Shown here: one piece after another, positions 26,137 through 38,990 of the stretch | Numbering within the stretch: the stretch's first letter is position 1 | Layout: every line of letters begins with the position of its first letter | Assembly (NCBI GenBank): GCA_021234155.1 | Contig: JAJEKV010000003.1 | Location: forward strand, 29,061,166 to 29,125,165 | Direction of reading: 5' to 3' | From: Isoetes taiwanensis | Lineage: Eukaryota > Streptophyta > Lycopodiopsida > Isoetales > Isoetaceae | DNA: 64,000 bases | The notes under the pieces: generated by a model | What the model was told of the DNA's origin: nothing | The model's database searches: none | What the model saw: only the letters and a program-made list of their open reading frames with translations | Position numbers and translations under genes: made by a program

Positions 26137-28640
26137 GATAAATGAATTTTTATTTGACCAAGTATTATATGGATGCAGTGGATTAGTAAGTTGAAAGAGA
26201 AAAAGATTTTGGTCTTTCTATTCCATGTCTTTTCTCTGTCAAAAGCAGCTGATATTGCAGGTTGATTCTAGGCCATTGTGTGGAGATTCTGCAAACAAAC
26301 GGCACAGGTAATCTTTGCTTTTTCAAAAATTTCACATCCTTCATTTTTTAGTATTTTGTTGCTTTTACAGGAATAGCTATGGGATTCGCTTTGACAAGTA
26401 TGTAAGATACATCCTGCCTTTCTGCTATCTCCCCTGCTATAAGCACCTTTAAACTCAACTGGTTCATCAGAAGTAAATTGTGCAGAGTTCCAACTGTTAA
26501 GTGGTTTCTCAATCTTGTATCTAAGAATTGCAACTTTCTACTTTTTTTTTCTATTTCGACTATGTGCCTGGTGTTTTGGTGCTCTTACAAACTTTCCTCG
26601 TAGCATGCCAAGGTCAAAACAATTGTGTTTGTACATATCTTAGTAAAAGCAGACGAGCATGGAGTTGAACATGCATATGCATAAGGTCACCAGTCATTAA
26701 ATAATCAGATTCGCCATATCAGATGTAGCTCAAATGCGGTGGTTATATGAATAAATTAGAGTTCCTGGACCTGAAGAGCCCAAGACAAGTAAATACTACC
26801 ATTGTTGTGAATTTCAGGGATATAACAGAACCAGCATACCGCTGGGATTTGCAGGTTCAACAAAGGATTTGACATTGGGGAAATATATGTTACGGTTTTC
26901 CCATTTCCAGAGGTAGAATGTTTAGAGCATTTGTGGTTTCCATCAAAATGTTATTTAGTGGCATTAATGATATTAAAGTGTGAAAATGCTTGTTGAATTT
27001 ATGTATATGATATGAAAATTCTGTTAGGAATATTTATTTGCTGTTTGTGGTTGTGGCAAAGTTTAGGCTTTCCTAATTTCCTCAAAAAAATAATTTTTTC
27101 GATTTGCTTTAAAATATAGTAGGATATACTACATTGAAAAGAGGCTAATAAATATTTATCCCATTCATTTTGATATAGGTAGGAATCAAATTTGATAGTA
27201 ATAAAAATTTTCCCAACCAAATTTTATTACTAGGATAAGTCTCATCCAAATCAGAGGGTGCCCTGCTCATCCTAAAGCTAGAAGGAAAATGTCCTATTCA
27301 TCTCAAATACTTTGCCATATTCATGCCGTGAATAGGAACAAAAGGGATAAACCGAGGAGTATTTCTTCATAAGCATGCTAGTGTGGATGTGGAATTGGCC
27401 TAGCTTCCCCTTTTTTTTTTTTTTTTAAATTAAAATTTGCAAAAAGATTGACCTCAAATTTATCATCCGCTAATTTAATATTGCCTTGGTGAACCCTCAA
27501 CGTGATCTAAATATCTTGCCAATGAGTCCCACAATGTTTCTCCTTGTACCCCTATTTATCACAACATTAGTACATACTTGGTTTCTTTCTACAAGGTTTT
27601 TGAACACTCTAAAATGCCTCCTTTTCCCTTTGAGACTTCTATGAATCATATATGACCAATAGGAACTAGTTCCTAGTGGTCAGGTGTGTCCAAGAACTTG
27701 ACGACAAGTTGGCATGGAATGAAGCAATTACTTGGTGATTTGTAGATGGAATTGAATTAAATTGCAGTCCATCATATGGTTTCTTATTCCGATGCGCATT
27801 TGATGTATTTTTTTCTACTAAATATTAAATTGTGTTCCTAGACGTATTTTTCTTTTGATGGTATGTTGTTAAGTTATCTCCAAAATTAACTTACTTTCCC
27901 CTTTAGAGGGATATGACCTATTTTTGCATTGGTGCTCTTGCTATTTAAGTTACTTCACCTTTTAGAACGATATGACCTATTTTGCATTAATGGACTTGTA
28001 ATTTGGTTCATGTCTTTTTCCTTTTTTAGACCTATTGTTCCAACGTTGTTCCTAGATAGCAACATGTTCTAACATGCACACCAAACATTGAGGATATTAT
28101 ACTAATTTGCACAATGGTTATTTTCTTCAAACTCCATGCCATTGTTTATGTTGATCATATGATATCATAGACAAATTTTATTAGAGGGCCCATATTTGAT
28201 AGTTGACATATGCCTATGTGATCATCCACCCAAAATTTTGATTTTAATTTCGCTTGATACTTTTGCATTTTATATTTAGTTTTATTTGGATATGAAGTAT
28301 ATATCGTTCGTCACTGCATTGAGTTTTTGTTACATGGGTTTATATTGAAAACATTCTCGTTTGGCCTTGCTAGCAGGATACCACAACATTAGCTTGTTTG
28401 TGACTTGCATTTCAAGCATTGGTGGAGTTGCTTTTACTAATAATATGTTACCGGTTTTCATGGTTCAATTGGATTCGAAGGGGTATTTGGCAATTGCTTA
28501 CTATACCTTATTACTAATGACTAATCCATCATGGCCTCGCGAAACAACCAAATGATCGCAGAAGTGATCTTATTGGTATGATGTCTCCGTATATCCTAGG
28601 TCCACATCACCATACAAATCTACATTAGTAGACTTGTATG
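26137..28640. other. AT-rich unassigned region
   Basis: No long frame and no recognisable domain. There is a T-rich run near 27411-27426. A line of short phrases (CCTATTTTTGCATTGG and CCTATTTTGCATTAATGG, 27918 and 27978) suggests an old internal duplication of about 60 bp. Confidence 0.4.
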
Positions 28641-28647
28641 CACCAAG

Positions 28648-30100
28648 TGTGGGGCATGGCCAAGTTATTTACATTTAGGAGGTGACCCATTTCCACATGG
28701 CTTCACTCTATAGGTGACCCGCCACATGGGTTCGCCCCTATTGGGGCCAAGTGCCCCCTGCGGAACCCTAACACATAAAAGGCCAAACCCCAAACGTAGG
28801 ACCACTTTTGGCTCCACCAACTTCGATCCACCAAAGATGTGCCCACAACACCCATTTGAGGATCGCCTTCGATAGCCAAGGTTGCGGTGAGAGCAACCGG
28901 CAAGCAAGCATGCTAGAGATGGAGAAACAGAGTCGAGGCGTACCGTTAGGAGAAGGTACTGAGACTCCAATTGAGTTGCACATTGTGTCCTAGTAGAGCC
29001 ATTCTAGAACCTATAGTTCGAGATAGCATGAACCCTAATCAATGAAGCCTAACTATAAGTTAGATGTATGTGATTAGATCGCTTGTTATTCTTGTTATTT
29101 AACATGTTATGTTGATATATGATGATGGTTGATCTTATGTTTGCACCTCTTGTGTATTGGGAAGGGGGTAGAGACCTAGTAGCTATTATTTAGATGATGG
29201 TCCTAGTTTAAACCCATTAGTTCCCATTATTATGCGACATGCATAGAGCCCACCTCGCCACGGAGGGTACCGAGGAAGCAATGCACACAACGGGTCAAAT
29301 GTGGCAAAGTGGAGGGAGGACCTTGTCGAAGCGCTGCCACCGGGTCCCATAGCCGAATTAGGCTCATAGTTGGTCACTTCGCGGTGGGCCGGTATGGATC
29401 CGACACTTCCCCGGTCAATGGTGTCGCCTCGATTCTCAAGAGTTGCAAGTGTCGGGTTGGCTTTGTTTTGGGGAGTTCACCGGGTATGGACGCAGGTCGC
29501 CACAATCCTCTAGCCATGGAGCCACCGGTGACCGAGGGGAGATGCAACCCTTCCTACCTCATCGGACGGGGAGATGCAAACCGAGTAGTCTCGCGGTGAT
29601 ACCATGGGATTACGCCTCCTGTGAGGTTACAGCCATGTCGGAGCCCCATTTAGCCTATCTACAAAGTATGCAATGGAGGGGCTTGATGGAGCGTCAACCC
29701 TGCCATTGTTATTGCCATCCCAAGTCATTGCCATAACTCTGCCTGTTCTATATGGAGCCCCCACCATCACGACTCCCTTTGAGTCGAACCCTCGGGTAGG
29801 AGCCCTATTTGATGTATTTGATGCATTTGTTGTATTATTGCATTCGATAACATGGATGGATGGATTATCACTACCCCTTCGAGGTAGTTTTGTTATTATT
29901 AAGCTAGTGCTTATGTTGTATATTTTGCTTCACCGATATAGGAACCCATAGAGGATGATGGAATGACACCCCTCAAAGTTCTCTACCGATAGTCCGCCAC
30001 CCTAGATGCGAAGTTAGACAGAGGGCCCATAATGACGGTAGCCGCTGGATGGGGAAGGTCCTTCGTTGTATACCGCCATGCCGATATAGCGAGCATCACA
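28648..30100 (+). mobile_element. LTR of a Ty3/Gypsy-type element, diverged
   Basis: It shares ordered blocks with the LTR at 61043-62604: TGTATTGGGAAGGGGGTAGAG (here about 29153), the GCAAAGTATGCAATGGAGGGG block (29665), CCTTTGAGTCGAACCCTCGGGTAGGA, and the end CATCACA. The proposed start TGTGGGGC is less certain than the end. Directly after the end lies TGGTAGTCAGAG, a one-indel version of the primer-binding site. Internal frames are short and are not genes. Confidence 0.65.
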
Positions 30101-30101
30101 A

Positions 30102-30113
30102 TGGTAGTCAGAG
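30102..30113 (+). other. Decayed tRNA-iMet primer-binding site
   Basis: TGGTAGTCAGAG differs by an inserted G from the standard TGGTATCAGAGC. It follows the LTR end CACA by one base, and the next bases (TAATGATCTTGG) match the leader after the PBS at 62606. Confidence 0.65.
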
Positions 30114-30399
30114 TAATGATCTTGGTTGACCAAGATCAAGCACCGGGTCATTCTCCTAAGTAGCTAACCCGCCTAGTAGAAAATTTGGGGTAAAACCCCA
30201 ATATGAACCCTAAATTTGGGAGAATGTTTTTCTTCCATCGCTAGAATGTCATTAGCAAGTCAAATCTAGTTGTTAGGTAAGCTAATTTTGAATAGAGAGT
30301 CAAACAAACCCGTGGTGGTGGAACGATCTAGATTCAAGATCTTCGATTGATTCTTATCATTAGTCTCCTATTCGAGTAAGTACATTGTGCCCAGGCTCG

Positions 30400-30514
30400 T
30401 CTTCCCTTGCATGGCATCTCTGTGCTTACACGCTAGATGAGACATGTAAATTTTGTACTTTTTCCTCGATTAATAAACTTCTTGGCTTTCAGCCCTTCAA
30501 AAAAAAAAAAAAAA
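30400..30514 (+). mobile_element. Retroposed 3' end with poly(A)
   Basis: A TTTTTCCTCGATTAATAAAC sequence, which contains AATAAA, is followed about 20 bp later by a 16-A run at 30499-30514. This is the structure of a LINE or processed-transcript 3' end. The body upstream could not be assigned. Confidence 0.45.
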
Positions 30515-31159
30515 CACCTTTCTAGTAAATTTGAGCTCAAAGTTATTCATGAGCCCCATTTGATTAAGTGGAAATTGAACGAAGAATCGCCAATAGGGTG
30601 CGATGATTAATATTTGGCCCAAAACAAATGGGGAAAAATTTTGAAAGATAGTTAAGTAATTAGAAAAAGTACTTTAATTAATAACCCTTATTTATAATAT
30701 TCACACTTACAAAAGGTGACCGATAAAAATCTCTTTGAAAAGTACCCCCAACCTTAGATCTTTCAAGATTCTATCCTTGAGCCCTTTCCTATTGTAGAAT
30801 TCCTAGGGAAAATTTTCTAGTCATCATGGAGTAGACCCAATATGCAAGTTTCACCTCAAAAGGTGACCCGTGATGGAACGCAGCACTCCAGTAGCTCAAA
30901 TTTACTCCAACAACCCCCCCGACACCATGGTGGACCAAACCCTCAATGCTTCTAGAAGTTCCTTAGGGGAATGGGAGTCTGATCTTCACAAGAAGAAGTG
31001 GCCCAATAGGAGCTAACAGGAGAGCAAAACCAAGGAGGTAGATGAACAAGCACACCAAAGGATAGAAGGTAAGAAAAGGGGAGGAGGACCTGGCGATATA
31101 ATAGTACCTAGAGCGAGTAAAAAGTATCCCAACATGAGGAGGAGGCTCTAAAACAAGTG
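30515..31159. other. Unassigned stretch before duplication copy B
   Basis: Short frames only. The last 20 bases lead directly into the duplicated block. Confidence 0.4.
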
Positions 31160-31512
31160 GCAAGGCTACCACCCTAGTATGGTCAAAGATGTAGGAATCG
31201 ACAAAGATTTATGTGATAGGGAAGAACCCTTCAAGTTGAAGCATGATATCGAAAGTGAGAAGAAGGAAGCAAGGAGCCGCCACAATTGGTCTAAAACCCG
31301 CTTGGCCCTCTTAGCTCAGATTTTTCTCCTCCTTCAAGATCGATTTTTTTAGAATTTAGTACTTGCAAAGGTTAGAATACAAACCGCTAACCACTATCAT
31401 TCGATAATTATCTAGATCCCTCATCTCCGATTTGTGCAGGTGAATAACTTATTTATGCTCTAAGACGAGGGGAACTGGACGCCTCCTACCGTGATACAAT
31501 GCTTCCATCATA

Positions 31513-31630
31513 TCCTATATTATAATGTTGTGTAATGGACCACTTCCCTAGATCCGGACACCTGAGGTTTAATCCCTTTATTCTATGGTTACGATTTGCC
31601 AATCTTTCAACTTAGGGTTGAGAGAGTTAA
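31513..31630 (+). mobile_element. Helitron-like 5' terminus (copy B)
   Basis: TCCTATATTATAATG preceded by A, equivalent to position 359. It is the nearest upstream match I found to the 5' end expected for the Helitron 3' terminus at 47511, which would imply a 16-kb element. No Rep or helicase frame was seen, so the pairing is unproven. Confidence 0.5.
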
Positions 31631-33682
31631 CGAACACGCTTTAGCTTATTCCTACTCCGCAGGATCAAAGACCAAGGTACGATAGAAAACCCCACAAAGA
31701 TTATGCTATAGGTTTACCAAGAACGGCCAAAGATGATTTCCAAGTTCCGGCCTTCATGCTTATCCTCCAGCTCCCCGCCAGGAGGTTCTAGCCGCGGAGG
31801 TGGTTATGGCTATGGATCGCCACCGCTACTTATGGCTCGAGCCGTAGCTATGGCGAAAGCTTTTAGCTTTGGCAGCTGGCATGTAAGAACCGATGATTGG
31901 TATTGTTTGACCGATAGCTCAACGCCAAATCTACGCGCATTAGCCGACACAAAGATGAGCCTGAGGGTTTGTCGGAGTTTATGATAGAAGTCCGTAGTCC
32001 GAGGCACGGTTTTCGAGGTTATGGGTTTGATAGTGAGGAGGCAAAGGTAAGATCTGATGGACCGCGATTTGCATTAGGTAACTTATTCTATAAAGTATAT
32101 GAACGAAGCCATTTTGCCAAGCTTATTCATGAAATCTGTTTACTTCATTTTCACAACTAAAGCAATTGGTGATTGTTGCAACATGTAGAGGTTATCCTCT
32201 TTATGACAATGAGATAGTCGATGCAGAACACCATCAAAAGCCCCGGGCTGATCAAGGTAACCCTCCGGCTTTCGTAAATAGCTAAAATGGCTTAGCATCA
32301 TGGGATTTCAGGATTTGAGGCATTAAACAAATTTGCAGCAGATCAATCAAAGTTGCGCCATTACTTGAGCACCTTTTTCAAATACATAGATAATCTTGCC
32401 ACATAATTCTCCATCTTAATAATAGTCATGCCTCTACATTGGTATGTATGTTACCTTTTGAATATTGAAAGGGCTATTGCCGCTAAATCATGCTTTCCAT
32501 TCCAACTAGCATAACTAAAGGCCACAATGATGGACTTTCCATATTGTTACGACCGCGAGCTATGTCGCACTGTAATATCTTCAAACCGACATCTACCGTA
32601 GGGCTTACCTTAGGCATCACATGTCTTAGATCTTGGCCGAAGCTATAACAGATGGTGTCCGTGTCTTTTGCTAAGTATAATGTTGAAGTTTTTATGCTAG
32701 AAGCATACGTGTTTAGCTGCAAAGATATAGATTTAGAGGGGAACTTTAAGCAACGCGGCCGGTTTGTCAATAAAGACCTCAGATTTAGTGGCGTGATGCT
32801 AGGGCTTTGGATGCAGCTTAATATTGCAATGATAGTCTAGAAGAGGATGCCTCAAACTTGGAGATAAGGACTTTAAAAGAATAGGTGAACAAAAGATCTC
32901 GATCCCAAGCTTCGCAACCACAGATCGCGTGAAGCGACATCATAATGTCGAGGTAAAGATCCTTATGCCTAATGCTAAAACCAATAGAGATGTGAACTTT
33001 GTCTAATTGTCATTTAGCTGATTGCCTTAAGGACAAAAGTAAATCAAGATGGGTGATAGCAAACGCACAAGTTACTCGAACATTTTAGTAATAGTCTTAT
33101 CTTAAGTTACAAGTGCCGAAAAAATGTTGTTTCTACACGTATTTCTTTTATCCGGGTTGGTCCAAGAATCATAAAGTAGTTGACATAGCATCAACACATT
33201 AGTGCTTTGGGATATGCTTAAAAAAACAGTATCTTAATTCTTCTGTTTTTCAGTCGTGACCAAGTATCTAGGAGAGTTGTGGACCACTATTTTTCAACCG
33301 CCATAGATTAAAGGCTTATAAGCTTGCATGCCCGCTTCCACGGTTGTTGGTCCGCTTTTTCCGCCTAGGTTAGCACATATAAATATGAGGTCCCCGTGAT
33401 TTGGTTGTTTTAATATTTGTTGCAAATGCCGTGATTTGGTGGATGTGCAACTGCTTAATGTCGAAAGCCTCGAAAATTCGTCCAAGTAACCATCATTCAA
33501 TTAAATTGGGTTTATGTCTTAATTTTGGGACAAATTTCATATTGCATGTTTTTAGTAGCATATTCAAATTCACACATTTCACCTCAAAATTATGAAAACG
33601 TAATATCATGTTATTTACAAAATAGTCAATATTTCACAATATAGCACCATATCATAAAAACGGATAACAAAAATTTACATAG

Positions 33683-36461
33683 TTATTCAACTTTCTTCAA
33701 GCACCCCCAATGATATCATAGCCTTATTCCTGACATCCCGAGGTATTGTAATTCTCGCATTTCTAGCTGGAATAGTGTTTGAGTCCATGAGTACAAAACA
33801 CTTTCATAGTCTAGCCAAAGATCGTGATCACTCGGATTTCTCCTCCATTTCTTTGTCCAACAACTGGAAAACCTTTCTTTATCCGACACGCTGGTCAACC
33901 GATGCAATCGACACCACCATTCCACCCGCATTATGGTTGAAGTTAATATTACCTTCTTCTTTGCAAATATCGAGATAGTGAACCCCAACCACACCGATAT
34001 GTATCTAAATCTGCTGGCTTTACTACCACAAATTGGTGGCATTCCAAGTCAAGGAAGGTTCATAAGCATCCATGCCTAGAAACTTTGGCCTATTGTTCTT
34101 AGGACCAACATAGTGTTTGTCGGCGGAGGAGGAGCATATTGCTTGCGAATGCTACTTACAAAGTCATCAAAATCCTCAAAGACCTGCTAAGGTCTTCCAC
34201 CTAGTTTTAGGCAACCACCCTTCTTTCAATTCATCCGAGGATGTGTCTATCTCCCCAACAAAGTTAATCACCTTCTTCCAAGAAGCCACCAAGGCACGGT
34301 TGGTGTCATCCGATTGGTTTGCCAATGCTTTATATAGTCTTGATTCCTTCCTTAGTCAATCCCAATTGCTTCACTTCTTCAAAAGGGGTTTTAAAGCTTT
34401 TGGTTGACCTAGAGGTATCATAGGCTTGCCATTCTCATCTCTACGCCTATATTTCCCTCCCTCCTCTCCACTCATCCTCCTCAAGGTCTCATCTTCCATT
34501 GGAAGATTGGAATCCCATCTCATCTCACCCCAAAAGTGAACTGCAGAGGCCCTGAATGACCTTCAAGATCCAATGTATAACCATCCACAAAGCTCTTCCC
34601 AATCGGCACTTCTTCTATGAGAGAAGCTATAGGGTTTGGAGTAGTGCATTCATGCAAGATTTCCATTAGCCTAGGAAAGTTGGTCACCGCTTGTCGCTTC
34701 AAGATACAACTATATTTGCCAAATAATGCATCCACATCCTCATGGGTATGCCCGGCATAAGAAACCCTAAATTAACTCTTTCAAATATCCCCACAAATGT
34801 TAAGTAGGATAGGAAAGAAAACATCCACCGTTTTATTTTGGCCAAAGACAATTATCAAGTTGCAAGAGAAACCTTTTGGGTAGATCTTGAGGTTTAGCAC
34901 GCGAAGTTGAAGCTCCAACATGTTCATTAGACCCATGCTTCCTAAACCTTGCCTTGTCTGAACTTTTCAATATTGTTAGGGTTTCCATCTAACAATGCTC
35001 TATGTAGTGCCCGCTAGTCAGAAGGGTCCCTGAGGTGACCATTGTATCCATTTTCATAGTTTCTCAAACACCTCATGATACTCCCAATATGAAAAATCTG
35101 ACCATCACCCACAACTCCAAACTAAAATGGCCATAGTAGGTTTGATTCTGCCCATGCAAGATTGCCCCCCACCATTGAGATCTCAGAAGGGTATGATCTT
35201 CCACATGACTTTGGTATGTACTTGAATTGTGGAAGACAAGTCTTTTGTTGGTCCATCTTGTCATGTATAATACATAAATAGTTATTGGGTTCCAATGCAG
35301 ATAAAGTCCTCCACATCCAATAACATGATCTACATGATAGTTGGTCACCATATGGTCCTTCATATGCTCCCTTATCCTAGCCCCCTTTGACTAGGTTGCA
35401 CAGCTTATCAAGAGTCTCCTTCAACTTAGCACATAAATTGCACTTTGCAAAGTTGTTTGAAGTTGCTATGGTGACATGATTGAAATGCTTCTTCCATAAC
35501 CTACTAAAGCTAGGTTGGGATATTGAAGAATTCCCACCCTCGGCGTAGGGAATTCACTTCTTCCAAAATACTCTTTTGAGTACAATGTGATGGCAACCTT
35601 TTCTCAACAACCGCTTCTTCCCTTTTCATCCCTTCTCGCTTTGTGTGGCATAGACTCGCATTGAAATCAATATATTTTTCAAATATCTCCCCGCGCAGCC
35701 GTGGTCCTAGCTGTTGGTCTCAACAAACCATTATTTCCATGTAAAGCAATCCTGCTCCCCTCTCGCCTGCTTTTTTGCCAATTATGCCATGAAGAAGTTG
35801 GAATTGCATGGATACTCGCCATGCTTTTTGCACATATCCATTTGCCTAGCAAAGGGTATCTTTTTCTGCTTGGGTTTCTTTCATCTTGAAGTGCATGCTC
35901 AAGATTGTGTACATGTAGGTCCTCCTCTCATCAACAAGCAGTACTTTGAAAAGTGGCTCTTGCTTCCACCAATTGTTCTATTGTGAAGAATTGCATACAA
36001 TCACTCCAACAACAACTGAGCCCCTAACCTTCACCATTGTCTCACGCTTGGTGTCACTAATCAACTTGGCTCTTTGCTAGATAATGTCCGGGTAACCGAT
36101 ACTTTCCCCCTTTTGCCTAGGTTTAGAGTTCCAACTGCCAATGGATCAATATCAAGACAATCATTGTCCCCAACAACCTCGTGCTCGAAAAATATAATCC
36201 TCCACAAATTGAACACTACTTATAGGCTATGCCATGATGCAAGGAACCTCCAATTGCTTGACACAACCAAAACATTCCTTGTCACCCAAACCTTTACCTT
36301 TCCAGCTTGTCTTCCAACATCGAAATTGCAATACCAATATTGTCTTCCCCTAGCCTTTCATCATTAACAGCCTTGACCAGATCTCGCTAGCACAATGACT
36401 CCTTGGCCTACTATTTCCTTTGTTGCACTTGTGCATGATTCTCACCTTCTTGTTCCTCCAT
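33683..36461 (-). pseudogene. DUF7869-like transposon-associated gene, frameshifted (copy B)
   Basis: Paralogue of 2537-5330 with the same start (ATG at 36461) and stop. Copy B preserves other parts: IIHDKMDQQKTCLPQFKYIP at about 35230-35270 and a long C-terminal frame (34520-34735) that begins MDALFGKYSCILKRQ and continues about 70 codons. Reading both copies together shows one ancestral protein of several hundred residues. Neither copy has an open frame of more than about 110 codons. The function is unknown; its repetition in the window suggests a mobile or amplified family. Confidence 0.5.
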
Positions 36462-36974
36462 TGCACCCTACTATAGAGGACTAATTGTTTTTCTTCAACA
36501 TTCTTGCTAGAGTTGGTTTTTCATTGATATTGCTCTTTTCACCATCTTGAGTTGGAGGGGCACCATTGACCTAGGGCAAATTGCACCCTTTTTAGTCAAT
36601 GAGTAAGAAAAAATTATTACACCATAAGATAAAAAAGTACGCACATTTATGGAATATGTAGAGGTAAATCAAATTTTTTAAAAGCAAGAAATTCCTTTGG
36701 AAATAGGTTTAATATAATAATAACAATGGGCGAAACGAAATCATTTAAAACAAGAATTTTCATGGCAACAACAAGGAAATGATATTTATATAAATATATC
36801 CAAATTTTAATTATCGAAAATTTGATATATGATTACTAAAAAGACATATAACTAATAGACGGAGAATTTATTATCCATAATAATATACCCTAGATAATAT
36901 AGTCGGCGGGAATTTCAGACACCGGGCGTGTTATTTGAGGCAATTAATTATTCACGCTAAGAGCTAATTAACCC

Positions 36975-36981
36975 TATATAA
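36975..36981 (+). promoter_or_regulatory. TATA box of the small acidic ORF (copy B)
   Basis: TATATAA, 61 bp before the ATG at 37036, in the same context as 5841 in copy A. Confidence 0.55.
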
Positions 36982-37035
36982 ACCGTTCACGCCTCAAGAC
37001 CATTCTCGTCCCCAATTTTTTTTTTCTCCCCGCCA

Positions 37036-37317
37036 TGAAGCATTCTCCTAAATAAGCTTCTCATGAAGAACCCGAGGTCTCGCAAAGAGACGCCGGGTTG
37101 AAGAACCCCTCTTCCCCCGCCATCGATTTCCTTGCCCAATTCTCCTCCTCGATTCATTCGTGAGGATGATGCTGATTTTGAAGAGGAGGAGTTGAGCTCC
37201 TCCTCGATTCCTCCTGATTCTCAAGAGGAGGAAGAGGAGGAAGAGGAGGAGTTGGAGGAAGAGGAGGAGATGTCCTCCCAAGAGCATGAAACCGCCTCGC
37301 CTTCGTGGTTGGCTTGA
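37036..37317 (+). CDS. Small acidic (Glu-rich) protein, unknown
   Basis: The ATG at 37036 lies 61 bp below a TATA box. The first codons read MKHSP and then meet a TAA; the copies differ exactly here. From 37132 an uninterrupted acidic frame runs to a stop at 37317: a REDDADFEEEE segment, serine-rich SSSSIPPDS, a block of Glu residues, then SQEHETASPSWLA. The upstream part RKETPVEEPLFPR is visible in another frame, so the ancestral protein was probably about 90 residues. Acidic tails of this kind suit nuclear basic-partner binding, but nothing proves it. Confidence 0.35.
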
Positions 37318-38124
37318 CTCTAAAACGTAGAATGAAATCTCTCAAGAAGAGGAGGAGGAGGAAGAGGAGGAGGAGGGGAGGAAGAGGATGAGGAGGAAGG
37401 TCGAGAATTCACCAGCTTTTAGAATGGTCGGAGATGAGCCGTTTGCATGTCTGCTTTTATTTTTTTTTTTCACCTTTCTTTCTTTTCTAACACCTTTCTT
37501 TCTTCTTTGTTCCGCATCGGGAAGATCAATGATGCATCCCTGCATCTTGTAAAGCCTTCTCGGCATTTTTTTTGTAAAGCCTTCTGGCATTTTGTAAAGC
37601 CATTCTTGGCATCCGTACATATCAATTTTGAATGAAATCAAATAGTTTTCTTCACAAACTTTTTTCTTCAAACAGCTTTCTTCAAACAGTTTTTCAGACA
37701 TAAAAAATATTTTGAATGAAATCAAACTGTTTTTCCAAGCATTTTGTCTCCAAAGTGTTTTCTCCAAAATTTTGTCTCTCGTGATTTGTGTCAACAAAGT
37801 CTCTGAACACTATAAATCAATCACAAAGAAGATAGGAAATTTTCCTATACGACCTAAAACAATTCCCCAACTCAACAAGTCATTTTTTAGCCTTGATAAT
37901 TTTGCCTTTAAAATTATTTTTAATTTAGCCTATATAAAATTTCTAAATTTTTTTTTTTTTTAATGCAATGAATGGAATAAAATGTCATGGAGAATTTATT
38001 GCATGAAATGCAATATTCTCCATATATACCATATACATGTCATGTCCGGGCGGAAGACCGTGACGCCAAGCGCAGTTAATTCAAGCAATCAATTATTCAC
38101 GCTTAACTTATTTCTAATTGTGCC

Positions 38125-38132
38125 TATATAAA
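38125..38132 (+). promoter_or_regulatory. TATA box upstream of the palindrome-intron gene (copy B)
   Basis: TATATAAA, conserved with copy A (6965), about 340 bp before the ATG at 38468. Confidence 0.4.
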
Positions 38133-38689
38133 TCCATTTTACGCCTCAAAGTTCCTACATTTTCTTCCTTCCTTCATAATGATTTGCCGGCTATGCTTCA
38201 CTGTTTGATCCGCCCAAATCTTGGTGAGCAGATTTATATTCATCAATGTTAGATGTTTGGTTTCGCAATTCCTAACTTACTAAAAGACTCGCCTTTTGTT
38301 CTCAGAGCATCCAGAAGTGTAGGACATCTGAGACTCGTAATTAAAACCAAAAGCAGAGGACTAAGGTCTCATAATCGAAAAGCCTCGAATTAAAACCACA
38401 AGCATCTATCCTCCTTCCAGCCTCGTAACTCAAGGTTAGTTTTCATTTAGTTTTAAGTATCATCTCAATGGCAGGTTTAATCCAAGAAGACAAGCTTTTG
38501 CATTTGCTCGAGGCGAGGGAAGCAGATGATGTTTATGAAAACCGTAATAGTTTTTATAAACTTCATCCGCTTTTTTTGTTTCGAAAAAATTCTTGAGTTT
38601 CTCTTCCTGAATTAATCATGCTATTGCATGCAAGTTTCTATTATGAATGTGTAGTAGAAAGCATTAGAAAAAATCTGAAAGATAATATT

Positions 38690-38990
38690 TGAAACACGCT
38701 TGCCGCGTTTTTAGGGTAATCTTAGTTTTCAACATGAATACACGCCGCTGCAGCATTCAGCAGGGAGGGAGAAAAAACCCGCAGATAGATAAGTAAATAG
38801 ATAAAGGCCGCAATTATTTACACGCTCCTCATCGAATGCACGCCGAAGCGTATAGTTTTTCCTATATAGCAGCTTTACACGCCGAAGCGCAAAAACAATT
38901 GTATCCCTACTTTCAACTTTTACGCTAAACACGCCGCGGTTCTTAGTTTCTAAGTTTATAAATAAAGAAATATAACACGCCAGCGTGAAT
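38690..38990. repeat. CACGCC-n-GCGTG palindrome cluster (copy B intron)
   Basis: Members include AACACGCTTGCCGCGTTTTT, ATGCACGCCGAAGCGTATAG, TACACGCCGAAGCGC, AAACACGCCGCGG and ATAACACGCCAGCGTGAATA. It lies between the presumed first exon and the PLPQALYDA exon. Confidence 0.65.

Noticed and set aside
28665-29736. Several ORFs of 60-100 codons on both strands
   Set aside because: They lie in an LTR, as shown by alignment with 61043-62604, and have no domains.
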